Shown: positions 14,074 to 21,950 of the stretch, in pieces
Numbering within the stretch: position 1 is the stretch's first letter
Layout: every line of letters begins with the position of its first letter
From: Hyphomicrobiales bacterium
Lineage (GTDB): Bacteria; Pseudomonadota; Alphaproteobacteria; Rhizobiales; Aestuariivirgaceae
Direction: 5' to 3'
Assembly (NCBI GenBank): GCA_013002595.1
Contig: JABDJG010000152.1
Span: forward strand, 1-22,020
Length of the DNA: 22,020 nucleotides
The notes under the pieces: generated by a model
Database searches by the model: none
Seen by the model: the letters and a program-made list of their open reading frames with translations, nothing else
Told to the model about the DNA's origin: nothing
Position numbers and translations under genes: made by a program

Positions 14074-16805
14074 TCACTGGGCAGTTTGGCCTTCAAAGCA
14101 TAGATCAAGTCAAGCGCTTCGCGCGGCGTCAATTCGTCCGGCAGGACATTGCGCAAGGCATCTTCAACTTCACTGGACCGGGCTGATCGGGTCTGCATCT
14201 CCAATGGACGATTGGCATTGAACAACGGAAGATCGTCAATCAGTTCGGCTTTGCCGGTGTATTGTTCGCTCTTTTCAAGGGTGTTGAGAACATCGCTTGC
14301 CCGCGCAACCACTGCAGGCGGCAGACCGGCAAGTTTGGCGACCTGGATGCCGTAAGACCGGTCGGCGGCGCCAGGGACCACTTCATGCAAGAAAATCACG
14401 TCGCCCTGCCATTCGCGCACCTTGATTGTGACGTTGGCCAGGTGGTCAAGTCGCGAAGACAGGGCAGTCAGCTCATGGAAGTGGGTTGCAAACAACGACC
14501 GGCACCGGTTGACTTCGTGCAGGTGCTCGACCGAGGCCCAGGCTATGGACAGCCCGTCGAACGTTGCCGTCCCGCGGCCAATTTCATCGAGAATTACCAG
14601 CGAACGGTCGGTTGCCTGGTTGAGAATGGTTGCCGTTTCGACCATCTCAACCATGAAGGTCGACCGCCCGCGGGCGAGGTCATCAGCCGCTCCAACGCGG
14701 CTGAACAACCGGTCAATCACGCCGATATGGGCTGACTTGGCCGGCACGAACGATCCCATTTGGGCCATCAGTGCGATCAGCGCGTTCTGGCGCAGATAGG
14801 TTGATTTGCCGGCCATATTTGGACCGGTAACCAGCCAGATGTGATGGCCATCCCCGGCGTCGGCACTGAGGTCACAGTCATTCGGAATGAAACGCCCGGC
14901 ATCACTGCCGGCAAGCGCGGCCTCGACCACAGGGTGCCGGCCGTCTTCAATTCGAAACGCCCGGGATGCATCGATCACGGGCCGGATCAGCTTATACCGC
15001 TGGGCCAGCGCTGCGAGGGCGCAGACAACATCCAGCCCGGCAATTGCCGCCGCCACGCGTGAGATCAGGTCGGTCTGCACGCAGACCCTGGCCACAAGGC
15101 CGTCAAAAATTTCCAGCTCGATCGCTGTCGCCCGCTCGGCCGCCATGGATATCCGCGATTCCAGTTCGGCCAGCTCGGTCGTCGTAAACCGCATGGCATT
15201 CGCCATGGTCTGCCGGTGTATGAAGGTTGCCGACGCTTCCGGGCTGGTCAGCGCGCTCGCGTTCTGCTGGGTCACTTCCACGAAGTAGCCCAGCACATTG
15301 TTGTGCCGCACTTTCAGTGTCTTGACGCCGGTCTTCTCGGCGTAGTCCTTTTGCAGGCCAGCAATGATCTGACGGCTCTCATCGCGCAGCTGGCGATGTT
15401 CATCGAGCGCTTCATGGTAGCCTTGCTGCACAAACCCGCCGTCACGCGCCACCAGCGGCAGTTCCTCGGCCATTGCGTCATCGATCGCTGCCGCCAATCC
15501 GGCATCATCTTCCTTAAGGGTTGAGCGGAATTGTTCGATCTCGTCGGGCAGGGTGGCAAGATCGGGCGGTGGCTCCAGTAATGCTGCAAGCTCCTTGCCG
15601 GCACTGAGGCCGTCGCGGACGGCAGCCAGATCGCGCGGCCCGCCGCGGCCTAGCGTCAGGCGGGCAAGCGACCGGCTGATGTCGGGGGCGGTCTTGAGTG
15701 CTGCCCGGAGCACCTCGCGAAGGTCGCTCGCGCCAGTAAACAGAGCCACACTGTCGAGACGGACATTGATCGCGGTTACATCGGTCAGCGGCATCGACAG
15801 CCGCTCGGCCAGCAAACGCCCGCCGGCACCGGTCACGCACATATCGATCGTGTCGAGCAGGCTGCCACGGCGCTGGCCGGATAGCGTATGTGTAAGTTCC
15901 AAATTGGTTCGCGTTGCGGCATCAATCAACACTGTTGCATCGCTGGACATCTGGCGCGGCGGGTGTACCGCCGGCAGCTTGCCGACCTGGGTCAGTGACA
16001 CATAATCGAGCAGTGCACCGCAAGCTGCGATTTCGACTTTGGTGAAGGCACCAAACGCCTCCAGCGCCGCGATGTTGAAATGTTCCTTCAGTCGCCGCTC
16101 TGCGCCTGAGCTGTCAAACCGCGAGCCCGGCAGCGGACACAGCGGATAGCCTGATTGTCGAAGCACGTCGCTGAGCGCCGGATCGCTGAGCAGACTGTCC
16201 GGCGCAATGATCTCGCCGGGTTCAAGGCGAGCCAGATCGGCAGCCAGCCGGTCCGGCGAACTCGGCGAGACGGTAAAGTCACCTGTCGATATATCGAGCC
16301 AGGCGAGCGCCATTTTGTCATCACTGCGAATGCGCGCCAATGCCACCAGGTAGTTGTGCCGCTTGGACTGCAGAAGATTGTCCTCGGTCAGCGTGCCCGG
16401 CGTGATCAGCCGGACAACTTCGCGCCGCACTACTGATTTTGATCCGCGCTTTTTGGCTTCGGCCGGGTTCTCGGTCTGCTCGCACACCGCAACTCTGAAA
16501 CCCTGGCGGATCAGTTTGTGCAGGTAATCGCCAGACGAATGCACGGGCACCCCGCACATCGCGATGTCCTCGCCCAGATGTTTACCGCGTTTGGTCAGCG
16601 CGATACCGAGTGCTTCGGACGCAATCTCGGCATCATCAAAGAACAACTCGTAAAAATCACCCATCCGATAGAACAACAGGCTGTCGGGGTTGGCCGCCTT
16701 GATTTCAAGATACTGCGCCATCATCGGCGTTGCCGTCGCCTTGACGGCCGCCAAAGCTGCCGGCGAACTGTCGTCGGATGTGATCTTCGCAGGTTGCTGG
16801 TTCAT
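14070..16805 (-). CDS. mutS: DNA mismatch repair protein MutS
   Basis: MutS recognises mismatches and small loops and recruits MutL. The 911-residue product (numbered from ATG 16805) has the mismatch-stacking F51-Y52-E53 in YRMGDFYELFF, the connector, lever and clamp domains, the Walker A loop GPNMAGKST (661-669), STFMVEM, Walker B LVILDE (736-741) and FATHFHEL. The frame is open back to 16892, but those 29 residues are not MutS-like, so ATG 16803-16805 was chosen even though its ribosome binding site is weak. The TGA overlaps the glnD start by 4 bp. Upstream, between mutS and the divergent maeB, a MITE-like element has inserted about 110 bp before the start. The 108 bp in between show no clear promoter. 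Confidence 0.97.
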   Translation of the reverse strand: MNQQPAKITSDDSSPAALAAVKATATPMMAQYLEIKAANPDSLLFYRMGDFYELFFDDAEIASEALGIALTKRGKHLGEDIAMCGVPVHSSGDYLHKLIRQGFRVAVCEQTENPAEAKKRGSKSVVRREVVRLITPGTLTEDNLLQSKRHNYLVALARIRSDDKMALAWLDISTGDFTVSPSSPDRLAADLARLEPGEIIAPDSLLSDPALSDVLRQSGYPLCPLPGSRFDSSGAERRLKEHFNIAALEAFGAFTKVEIAACGALLDYVSLTQVGKLPAVHPPRQMSSDATVLIDAATRTNLELTHTLSGQRRGSLLDTIDMCVTGAGGRLLAERLSMPLTDVTAINVRLDSVALFTGASDLREVLRAALKTAPDISRSLARLTLGRGGPRDLAAVRDGLSAGKELAALLEPPPDLATLPDEIEQFRSTLKEDDAGLAAAIDDAMAEELPLVARDGGFVQQGYHEALDEHRQLRDESRQIIAGLQKDYAEKTGVKTLKVRHNNVLGYFVEVTQQNASALTSPEASATFIHRQTMANAMRFTTTELAELESRISMAAERATAIELEIFDGLVARVCVQTDLISRVAAAIAGLDVVCALAALAQRYKLIRPVIDASRAFRIEDGRHPVVEAALAGSDAGRFIPNDCDLSADAGDGHHIWLVTGPNMAGKSTYLRQNALIALMAQMGSFVPAKSAHIGVIDRLFSRVGAADDLARGRSTFMVEMVETATILNQATDRSLVILDEIGRGTATFDGLSIAWASVEHLHEVNRCRSLFATHFHELTALSSRLDHLANVTIKVREWQGDVIFLHEVVPGAADRSYGIQVAKLAGLPPAVVARASDVLNTLEKSEQYTGKAELIDDLPLFNANRPLEMQTRSARSSEVEDALRNVLPDELTPREALDLIYALKAKLPSE

Positions 16806-17035
16806 CTCAGGCGACTTTGCTGTGGGGCACAATCGGCGGATTTTAGCAGAACAGCGCCTTGGCTGTCTCAGCGCTGCACCATTCGTCCACATTCATTTGT
16901 CGGGTGTCGTGAACTAGGGTCCGTACTCAATAAATCCTTGCCATTCTGCGCTGGCAGATTTGCCTGCTGAGAAGGCAGACAGGCGCAGGATACCTAATGG
17001 TTTGCAAGCCTGACTAACGCTCTCAGGAGGTAAAT

Positions 17036-17095
17036 ATGCCGGGCCCGGAGGGTTTGGTTATGAGGGCCCGCCTGCAGGCAAACAATGCTCGCTAA
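17036..17095 (+). CDS. 19-codon ORF with near-ideal ribosome binding site, inside the MITE-like element
   Basis: AGGAGG (17025-17030) is followed after five bases by ATG and a 19-codon frame (MPGPEGLVMRARLQANNAR) ending at TAA 17093-17095. This is the best Shine-Dalgarno match in the window. The peptide resembles nothing I recognise. It may be the residual 5' end of a lost transposase gene, a leader peptide, or a chance product of the GC-rich hairpin sequence that overlaps it. Confidence 0.2.
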   Translation: MPGPEGLVMRARLQANNAR

Positions 17096-17151
17096 GGCAC
17101 CCAGCCTTATCTTGCGCTTGTTCACCAGCATTCGAGCCCTCCTAACCAAAC
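17052..17151. repeat. nested inverted repeat inside the MITE-like element
   Basis: GTTTGGTTATGAGGGC (17052-17067) is complementary to GCCCTCCTAACCAAAC (17136-17151) with one mismatch in 16. The right arm directly abuts the inner edge of the right terminal repeat, and the loop is 68 bp. It could be the remnant of a second, nested element or the internal hairpin of the MITE itself. Confidence 0.7.
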
Positions 17152-17212
17152 AGAATGGTATGGATTTATTGAGTACGGACCCTAGTTACATTGCCCGGTC
17201 AAATGAGGTCCA

Positions 17213-17242
17213 TTGCCATCGGCAGGTCTGCCCCTGTAAACT
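17213..17242 (+). promoter_or_regulatory. sigma70-type promoter candidate for maeB with palindrome in the spacer
   Basis: TTGCCA (17213-17218) and TAAACT (17237-17242) are 18 bases apart, about 50 bp before the maeB start. The spacer contains the perfect palindrome GGCAG-GT-CTGCC (17221-17232), a possible operator. The site lies outside the MITE-like element, so it probably pre-dates the insertion. Hexamer match only. Confidence 0.3.
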
Positions 17243-17293
17243 GACAATTCCGGCCACACGGGGGCCCTCACAGTAAGCTAAAGTAGAGTACAA

Positions 17294-19573
17294 ATGGCAC
17301 CAATAAAAAGACCTGCCAATCGGCCGAATTTTACCGATCAGGAAGCGCTTGATTTTCACAGCCGCGGCAAACCGGGCAAGCTTGAGGTTCGCGCCACCAA
17401 GTCGATGGAGACACAGCGCGATCTGTCGCTTGCCTACTCGCCCGGCGTCGCAGTGCCGGTGTTGCGGATCGCGGAAAATCCCGTTGATGCCTATAACTAT
17501 ACGGCCAAGGGTAACTTTGTCGGCGTGATCTCAAACGGTTCCGCGATCCTCGGTCTCGGCAATCTTGGCGCGCTGGCCGCCAAGCCGGTGATGGAAGGCA
17601 AGTCGGTATTGTTTAAACGGTTCGCTGATGTCGATGCATTCGATCTGGAAGTTGACACAACCGACACGGACGCCTTCGTGGCCGCGGTACGGTATCTTGG
17701 GCCAACCTTCGGCGGCATCAACCTGGAAGATATCAAGGCACCGGACTGTTTTATCATTGAAGATCAGCTGCGCGAGCTGATGGATATTCCCGTCTTCCAT
17801 GACGACCAGCACGGCACAGCAATTATTGCTACTGCCGGATTGTTGAATGCCCTGAAGCTCACCAAACGGTCCAAGAAGTCCTTCAAGATGGTCTGCAACG
17901 GCGCCGGCGCTGCCGGCATCGCCAGCATGAAACTTCTTGTCGCCATGGGCGTGCCGGCCAAGAATATGATCCTGTGCGATTCCAAGGGCGTCGTCTACAA
18001 GGGCCGTGAAGAGGGTATGAACCAGTGGAAGGCGACGTTTGCCGCCGACACCAAGGCCAGGACCCTGGCCGATGTCGTTGAGGGCGCCGACGTCTTCTAT
18101 GGCTTGTCGGTCAAGGGAGCGCTCACGGCCGATATGGTGCGTAGTATGGCCGATAACCCGATTATATTTGCCATGGCCAACCCTGATCCGGAAATAACCC
18201 CGGAAGAGGTTGCACAGATCCGCGGCGACGCCATCATGGCAACCGGCAGGTCCGACTACCCCAACCAGATCAACAACGTTCTTGGCTTCCCGTATATCTT
18301 CCGCGGCGCCCTTGATGCTCGCGCCAGGACCATCAACGATGACATGAAGATTGCCGCTGCCAATGCGCTTGCCGAACTGGCCCGAGAGGAGGTGCCAGAT
18401 GAAGTCGCCGCCGCCTATCACGGCACCCGTCTGAAATTTGGCAAGGACTATCTGATCCCTGCCCCGTTCGATCCCCGCCTTATCGTAAAGGTGCCAAGTG
18501 CGGTTGCTGCTGCGGCCATGGAATCAGGCGTTGCTCAGGTCAAGATTGAAGACATGGATGCCTACGAGAGCGAATTGTCGGCGCGCCTCGACCCGATTGC
18601 CGGTTCATTGCAGGGCATCTTCGAACACGTTCGCAGCAACCCCAAACGCGTGGTGTTCGCTGAAGGCGAAGAAGACCGCATGATCCGGGCCGCCCACAAC
18701 TATGCCAGCAGCGGTTACGGCGAGGCAATCCTGATCGGACGCGAAAAGACCATTGAAAAGGTCATCTCCTCCAGCGGCGTTGAGCTGCACGAGAACGTCA
18801 CTATCCTGAATGCGCGTCTGTCTGGCCGCAATGTCGACTACGCGGCCTACCTTTACGAGCGCCAGCAACGTCAGGGGTTTCTGCTCCGCGACTGCCAGCG
18901 AATGGTCAACCAGGACCGTAATGTCTTTGCCGGTTGCATGGTCGCCATGGGCGATGCCGATGCCGTCGTTACCGGCATTACCCGCACCTATTCCATTGCG
19001 CTGGAAAACATCCGGCTTGCCGTCGATGAGCGCCCGGGGCATCGCCCGGTTGGTGTCTCGATCGCCATTTGTGGTGGCCGCACCGTCTTCATCGCCGACA
19101 CCTCGGTCGTTGAAATGCCGACACCTGAGGAATTGGCCGATATTGCCCAGGAAGCCGCCAATGTTGCCCGCCGCTTTGGGCATGTGCCGCGGGTTGCACT
19201 GCTGTCGTACTCCACGTTTGGGTATCCTTCCGGTGACCGCGTGCAGAACCAGCGCAATGCCATTGCCGAGCTGGACCGGCGCAATGTCAATTTCGAGTAT
19301 GACGGTGAAATGGCCGCTGACGTTGCTCTGTCAAAGGACGCCATGGCGCTTTATCCGTTCTGCCGTTTGACCGGGCCGGCCAACGTGCTGGTCATGCCGG
19401 CCGCGCACAGCGCCAGTATCTCCACCAAGATGCTGCAGGAACTGGGTGGTGTTCGCGTCGTTGGACCGTTGCTTGTCGGTCTCGACAGATCGGTGCAGAT
19501 AGCGTCCATGTCCTCGCGCGCATCCGACCTCGTCAACCTGGCCGCAATCGCTGCCTACGACATCAACGGTTAG
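17294..19573 (+). CDS. maeB: malic enzyme with C-terminal phosphotransacetylase-like domain (MaeB type)
   Basis: The enzyme oxidatively decarboxylates malate to pyruvate with NAD(P)+, linking the TCA cycle to acetyl-CoA and, in rhizobia, to growth on C4-dicarboxylates. The 759-residue product has malic-enzyme motifs: Y48 in LAYSPGVAVPVL, K103 in EGKSVLFKRFADVDAFDLEVD, NLEDIKAPDCF (143-153), VFHDDQHGTA (167-176) with metal ligand D171, and the cofactor loop GAGAAG (203-208). MANPDPE follows. From about residue 440 a Pta-like domain begins (VVFAEGEEDRM); in this family it is usually regulatory, not catalytic. Whether it prefers NAD (Dme) or NADP (Tme) cannot be told. The start ATG 17294 has only a weak GTAGAG upstream. 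It diverges from mutS and converges on the kinase gene. Confidence 0.96.
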   Translation: MAPIKRPANRPNFTDQEALDFHSRGKPGKLEVRATKSMETQRDLSLAYSPGVAVPVLRIAENPVDAYNYTAKGNFVGVISNGSAILGLGNLGALAAKPVMEGKSVLFKRFADVDAFDLEVDTTDTDAFVAAVRYLGPTFGGINLEDIKAPDCFIIEDQLRELMDIPVFHDDQHGTAIIATAGLLNALKLTKRSKKSFKMVCNGAGAAGIASMKLLVAMGVPAKNMILCDSKGVVYKGREEGMNQWKATFAADTKARTLADVVEGADVFYGLSVKGALTADMVRSMADNPIIFAMANPDPEITPEEVAQIRGDAIMATGRSDYPNQINNVLGFPYIFRGALDARARTINDDMKIAAANALAELAREEVPDEVAAAYHGTRLKFGKDYLIPAPFDPRLIVKVPSAVAAAAMESGVAQVKIEDMDAYESELSARLDPIAGSLQGIFEHVRSNPKRVVFAEGEEDRMIRAAHNYASSGYGEAILIGREKTIEKVISSSGVELHENVTILNARLSGRNVDYAAYLYERQQRQGFLLRDCQRMVNQDRNVFAGCMVAMGDADAVVTGITRTYSIALENIRLAVDERPGHRPVGVSIAICGGRTVFIADTSVVEMPTPEELADIAQEAANVARRFGHVPRVALLSYSTFGYPSGDRVQNQRNAIAELDRRNVNFEYDGEMAADVALSKDAMALYPFCRLTGPANVLVMPAAHSASISTKMLQELGGVRVVGPLLVGLDRSVQIASMSSRASDLVNLAAIAAYDING

Positions 19574-19589
19574 AGCATCGCCCTCTAAC
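19569..19589. terminator. small hairpin over the maeB stop codon
   Basis: GTTAGAG / CTCTAAC, a perfect 7-bp inverted repeat with a 7-nt loop, spans the maeB TAG stop. No T-run follows. It may act together with the hairpin at 19602-19647 in ending transcription between two convergent genes. Confidence 0.35.
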
Positions 19590-19601
19590 ATATTGACGAG
19601 G

Positions 19602-19647
19602 ATCAGTTTTATCGATTTGGATTGTTTCAATCAAAATCGGCCCTGAT
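19602..19647. repeat. hairpin repeat, copy B (between convergent maeB and kinase gene)
   Basis: GATTG (19620-19624), loop TTT, CAATC (19628-19632), one G/A mismatch, then CGATTT (19613-19618) paired with AAATCG (19634-19639); an outer ATCAG/CTGAT pair extends it. It ends directly at the kinase stop codon and starts 28 bp after the maeB stop, a suitable place for a bidirectional terminator. Compared with copy A at 6643-6675, the core, loop size and mismatch position are the same, and one T-A pair has become A-T, a compensatory change. Confidence 0.7.
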
Positions 19648-21495
19648 TTAAGCTGCATCGGTTTTGGTCAGCTGAGTAATGGCCTCTTCCAGATCGGCCA
19701 GGTCGAACGGTTTGGGCATGAAGCCGGACATGCCGGCGGCCAGACAATCTTCCCGGTCCTGTTGATGGGCATTTGCCGTCAGCGCCAGGATGGGCAATGA
19801 CCTTTTGAGCCCGGCATCGTTCTCCAGCGCGCGAATCTGCTTGGTGGCCTCAACGCCGTTGATGTCAGGCATTGTGATGTCCATGAGCACCAGGTCCGGC
19901 CACGGCGGGGCGTTTTCATCCCCGCTAAGCGACAATTTGATGTAGTCGACGGCTTCGGCACCGTTGAGCGCATGATGATGCGTATAACCTGCCTTGGTCA
20001 AAAGCGTTGTCGCCAGCAGGGCGTTGATCCGGTTGTCTTCGGCCAGCAGGATATGCAGACCCTTGTCCTTCTTGGGTCTGCCCTTGTGCGCCGTACTGCG
20101 CAGGTTTGCTGCTGCCTGTGCAATCAGAATGTCGTCACGCTCAACGAACTGTTTTAAGAGCGTTGCCCGGCGTACCGGTTTGAGTAGGTAACCGACGGCC
20201 GGCCCCTCAAGCAACTGGCGCAAACCCCGGCGCTGTTCCGGTTGCAGCAACAGCCAGATATGCGCACCAGCCTGTCGTTTGTTGTATTTGTCGTGCCAGG
20301 CCAGGAGAGTGTCACTGAAATGGGCATCACAAATGACGTCCGCACCTTCGCCCAGCTTGCCTGCCAGCAGTTTTTGTAATTCCCTTGAGTTGGCAACAAC
20401 CTTCACTGCCGCGCCAAATTCGTTGAAGTAACGGTCAATGACGTTGCGTGTCGGTCCATCGGGGATCGCCAGATAAACAGTCCTGTCGACAAGGTCGGCG
20501 CGTGGCACGCTGTTCGGTTCATCGATAAGATCAAGTTGTAATTCAAAGGCAAACGTCGAGCCCGTGCCAGGCGTGCTTTCAAGGCTAAGCTGACCGTGCA
20601 TTCGCTCAACAAGCTTGCGCGAGATCGCAAGACCAAGACCAGTACCCCCGATACGTCGGTCACCGGCCTCTTCGGATTGGGCGTAATCATCGAAGATCTT
20701 GTCCTGGTCCGCTCTTTCGATGCCAATTCCGGTGTCGATAACGGCGAACCGCACACCATGCCGCGGTCCGCCGGAACCATCCTTGGCGAGGTCGACGGCA
20801 ATCGTGACCCCTCCTTCGTCGGTGAACTTGATCGCATTACCGGCCAGATTGAGCAGCACCTGGCGGATGCGGTTGGCATCGCCGTTGATCTGGCGCGGCA
20901 CGCTGGCATGGATGTGACAGGCGATTTCTATGCGCTTGGCGTGGGCGCGTGGCGCGAGCAATTCGGTGACACTCTCAACCAGCTCGACCAGGTCAAACGG
21001 TTTGTTTTCGATTTCCAGCCGGCCAGCCTCGATTTTGGAGGCATCGAGAATTTCATCAATTATGGACAACAGTGATCGGCCCGAGGCATCTATTGCAGCT
21101 GCATACGTGCGTTGTTCCGGGGCAAGCTCGGTGTCCAGCAGCAAGCCTGACATACCGATCACGCCATTCATTGGGGTGCGTATCTCGTGGCTCATCGTGG
21201 CCAGAAATCGCGTTTTCGCCCGGTTCGAGGCCTCGGCCTGGGCGCGGGCTTGCTGTTGGGCGACAAGTGCTGTCTGCAGCGCCAGCATTCGGCGAAGAAG
21301 TTGATACCAGGCAAACAGCAGGACCAGACCTGCCAGAAGGGCAATGCTGGCTGAAATGACAAGTTTGGGTGGGGCGGCAATCTCCCCATAAAGGGATAAT
21401 ATGCTTTGCACCACAACGAAGGTCAGCGCGCAGACCAGCACCGCACCGCTTGCACCGCCAATCAATCCCAGCTTTGGCCGGCGCGGAACAGACAT
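19648..21495 (-). CDS. membrane-bound hybrid sensor histidine kinase
   Basis: A two-component sensor of 615 residues (from ATG 21495). It has two hydrophobic segments (about 11-33 and 45-66) with almost no periplasmic loop, then a short coiled stretch. The HisKA domain has H103 in MSHEIRTPMNG, and the HATPase domain has NLAGNAIKF (217-225, N220), DTGIGI (254-259) and GGTGLGL (283-289). A degenerate receiver-like region follows (about 337-455, GYLLKPVRR with K439). The C-terminal receiver (480-608) has the acid pair E486-D487, acceptor D539 in LVLMDITMPD, T573 and K595. The signal sensed is unknown; lack of a periplasmic domain suggests a membrane or cytoplasmic cue. The start is uncertain: the frame is open to a TTG at 21597. 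A perfect CtrA-type site lies upstream. Confidence 0.9.
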   Translation of the reverse strand: MSVPRRPKLGLIGGASGAVLVCALTFVVVQSILSLYGEIAAPPKLVISASIALLAGLVLLFAWYQLLRRMLALQTALVAQQQARAQAEASNRAKTRFLATMSHEIRTPMNGVIGMSGLLLDTELAPEQRTYAAAIDASGRSLLSIIDEILDASKIEAGRLEIENKPFDLVELVESVTELLAPRAHAKRIEIACHIHASVPRQINGDANRIRQVLLNLAGNAIKFTDEGGVTIAVDLAKDGSGGPRHGVRFAVIDTGIGIERADQDKIFDDYAQSEEAGDRRIGGTGLGLAISRKLVERMHGQLSLESTPGTGSTFAFELQLDLIDEPNSVPRADLVDRTVYLAIPDGPTRNVIDRYFNEFGAAVKVVANSRELQKLLAGKLGEGADVICDAHFSDTLLAWHDKYNKRQAGAHIWLLLQPEQRRGLRQLLEGPAVGYLLKPVRRATLLKQFVERDDILIAQAAANLRSTAHKGRPKKDKGLHILLAEDNRINALLATTLLTKAGYTHHHALNGAEAVDYIKLSLSGDENAPPWPDLVLMDITMPDINGVEATKQIRALENDAGLKRSLPILALTANAHQQDREDCLAAGMSGFMPKPFDLADLEEAITQLTKTDAA

Positions 21496-21645
21496 CGAAG
21501 CGCGCGCCGAGCCTTCATTGTCGCTTCTGGCCTGTTGGTCCTGATTATTCAACGAGACTATCCCACACAAACAAAGATCCGGCTGAGACAATCGCAAAAT
21601 CAGACTTAGAATTCACTTACCCGGCCAGCAGTTCGGCTGCTTGGG

Positions 21646-21660
21646 TTAATCGGGTGTTAA
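21646..21660. promoter_or_regulatory. candidate CtrA binding site upstream of the hybrid kinase
   Basis: TTAA-N7-TTAA, the full consensus of the cell-cycle regulator CtrA in alphaproteobacteria, lies 49 bp before the TTG 21597 and 151 bp before the preferred ATG 21495 of the kinase. An exact match is expected by chance well under once in a window of this size and composition. Binding is inferred. Confidence 0.5.
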
Positions 21661-21686
21661 TGCAAATTTCGCCATCGACGTGCCGG

Positions 21687-21800
21687 TCACACGCTGTTGG
21701 CAATGAAAACAAGTGCCAAAACAATAATTGCCAATAGCCAGGCGGACACAACATCCCTACCTGAACCGTGATACTGCGACCATTCATCATCGCGCGACAT
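21687..21800 (-). CDS. small single-pass membrane protein, 37 residues, hypothetical
   Basis: ATG 21798-21800 opens a 37-codon frame ending at TGA 21687-21689. The product starts with a charged, polar stretch (MSRDDEWSQYHGSGRD) and ends in about 20 hydrophobic residues (SAWLLAIIVLALVFIANSV), the pattern of a small tail-anchored inner-membrane protein with an N-in orientation. AGAGG lies ten bases before the ATG, a little far but usable. It is on the same strand as the kinase gene and upstream of it, and the CtrA-type site lies between the two. I do not recognise a family. A real small gene is more likely than chance because polar head, transmembrane tail and ribosome binding site coincide, but it is unproven. 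Confidence 0.5.
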   Translation of the reverse strand: MSRDDEWSQYHGSGRDVVSAWLLAIIVLALVFIANSV

Positions 21801-21860
21801 GGCCCTGTTACCTCTGCGTTTTAATTGTTGATGGCCCGATGATATCCGGCTGTTTGCCCG

Positions 21861-21887
21861 CAGAATGTGAGATTTCGCACAATTCTG
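21861..21887. promoter_or_regulatory. inverted repeat with a CRP/FNR-like core between divergent reading frames
   Basis: CAGAATGTG / CACAATTCTG form an inverted repeat with one bulged A around 8 bases. The core TGTGA-N6-GCACA (21866-21881) differs by one base from the classical CRP site TGTGA-N6-TCACA. It lies about 65-80 bp from both the 37-residue ORF start and the ATG at 21951. The rest of 21801-21950 shows no other feature to me. Confidence 0.25.
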
Positions 21888-21950
21888 ATCGAAATTGCAG
21901 CTGGCCTAAAACATGAAGCGTCCCCTAAATAATTGAAATAAATAGGGTTT

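Larger units (their letters stand above)
16914..17185. mobile_element. MITE-like non-autonomous element with long terminal inverted repeats
   Basis: The segment between mutS and maeB is bounded by inverted copies of about 31 bp: GGTCCGTACTC... at 16918-16948 and its complement at 17151-17181, the outer 20 bp identical and two mismatches further in. CTAG flanks both sides (16914-16917 and 17182-17185) and could be a 4-bp target duplication. IS5-group elements are known for 4-bp YTAR targets, so an IS5-family parent is plausible, though CTAG is itself palindromic. The interior (about 200 bp) has no transposase. It carries nested inverted repeats, GC-rich hairpins such as CGGGCCC/GGGCCCG (17040-17046 and 17064-17070), and a 19-codon ORF. 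This accounts for most of the 488-bp gap between mutS and maeB. Confidence 0.85.

Noticed and set aside
16806..16892. N-terminal extension of MutS by 29 residues
   Set aside because: The extra residues are arginine- and cysteine-rich and unlike MutS, and the normal N-terminus is reached from ATG 16805.
17085..17276. 63-codon + strand frame running from the MITE-like element into the maeB leader
   Set aside because: It crosses the element boundary and the probable maeB promoter, has no ribosome binding site and no similarity I recognise.
17531..18421. 296-codon - strand frame opposite maeB
   Set aside because: It mirrors the malic enzyme domain, shows no motif of its own, and maeB is clearly the coding strand.
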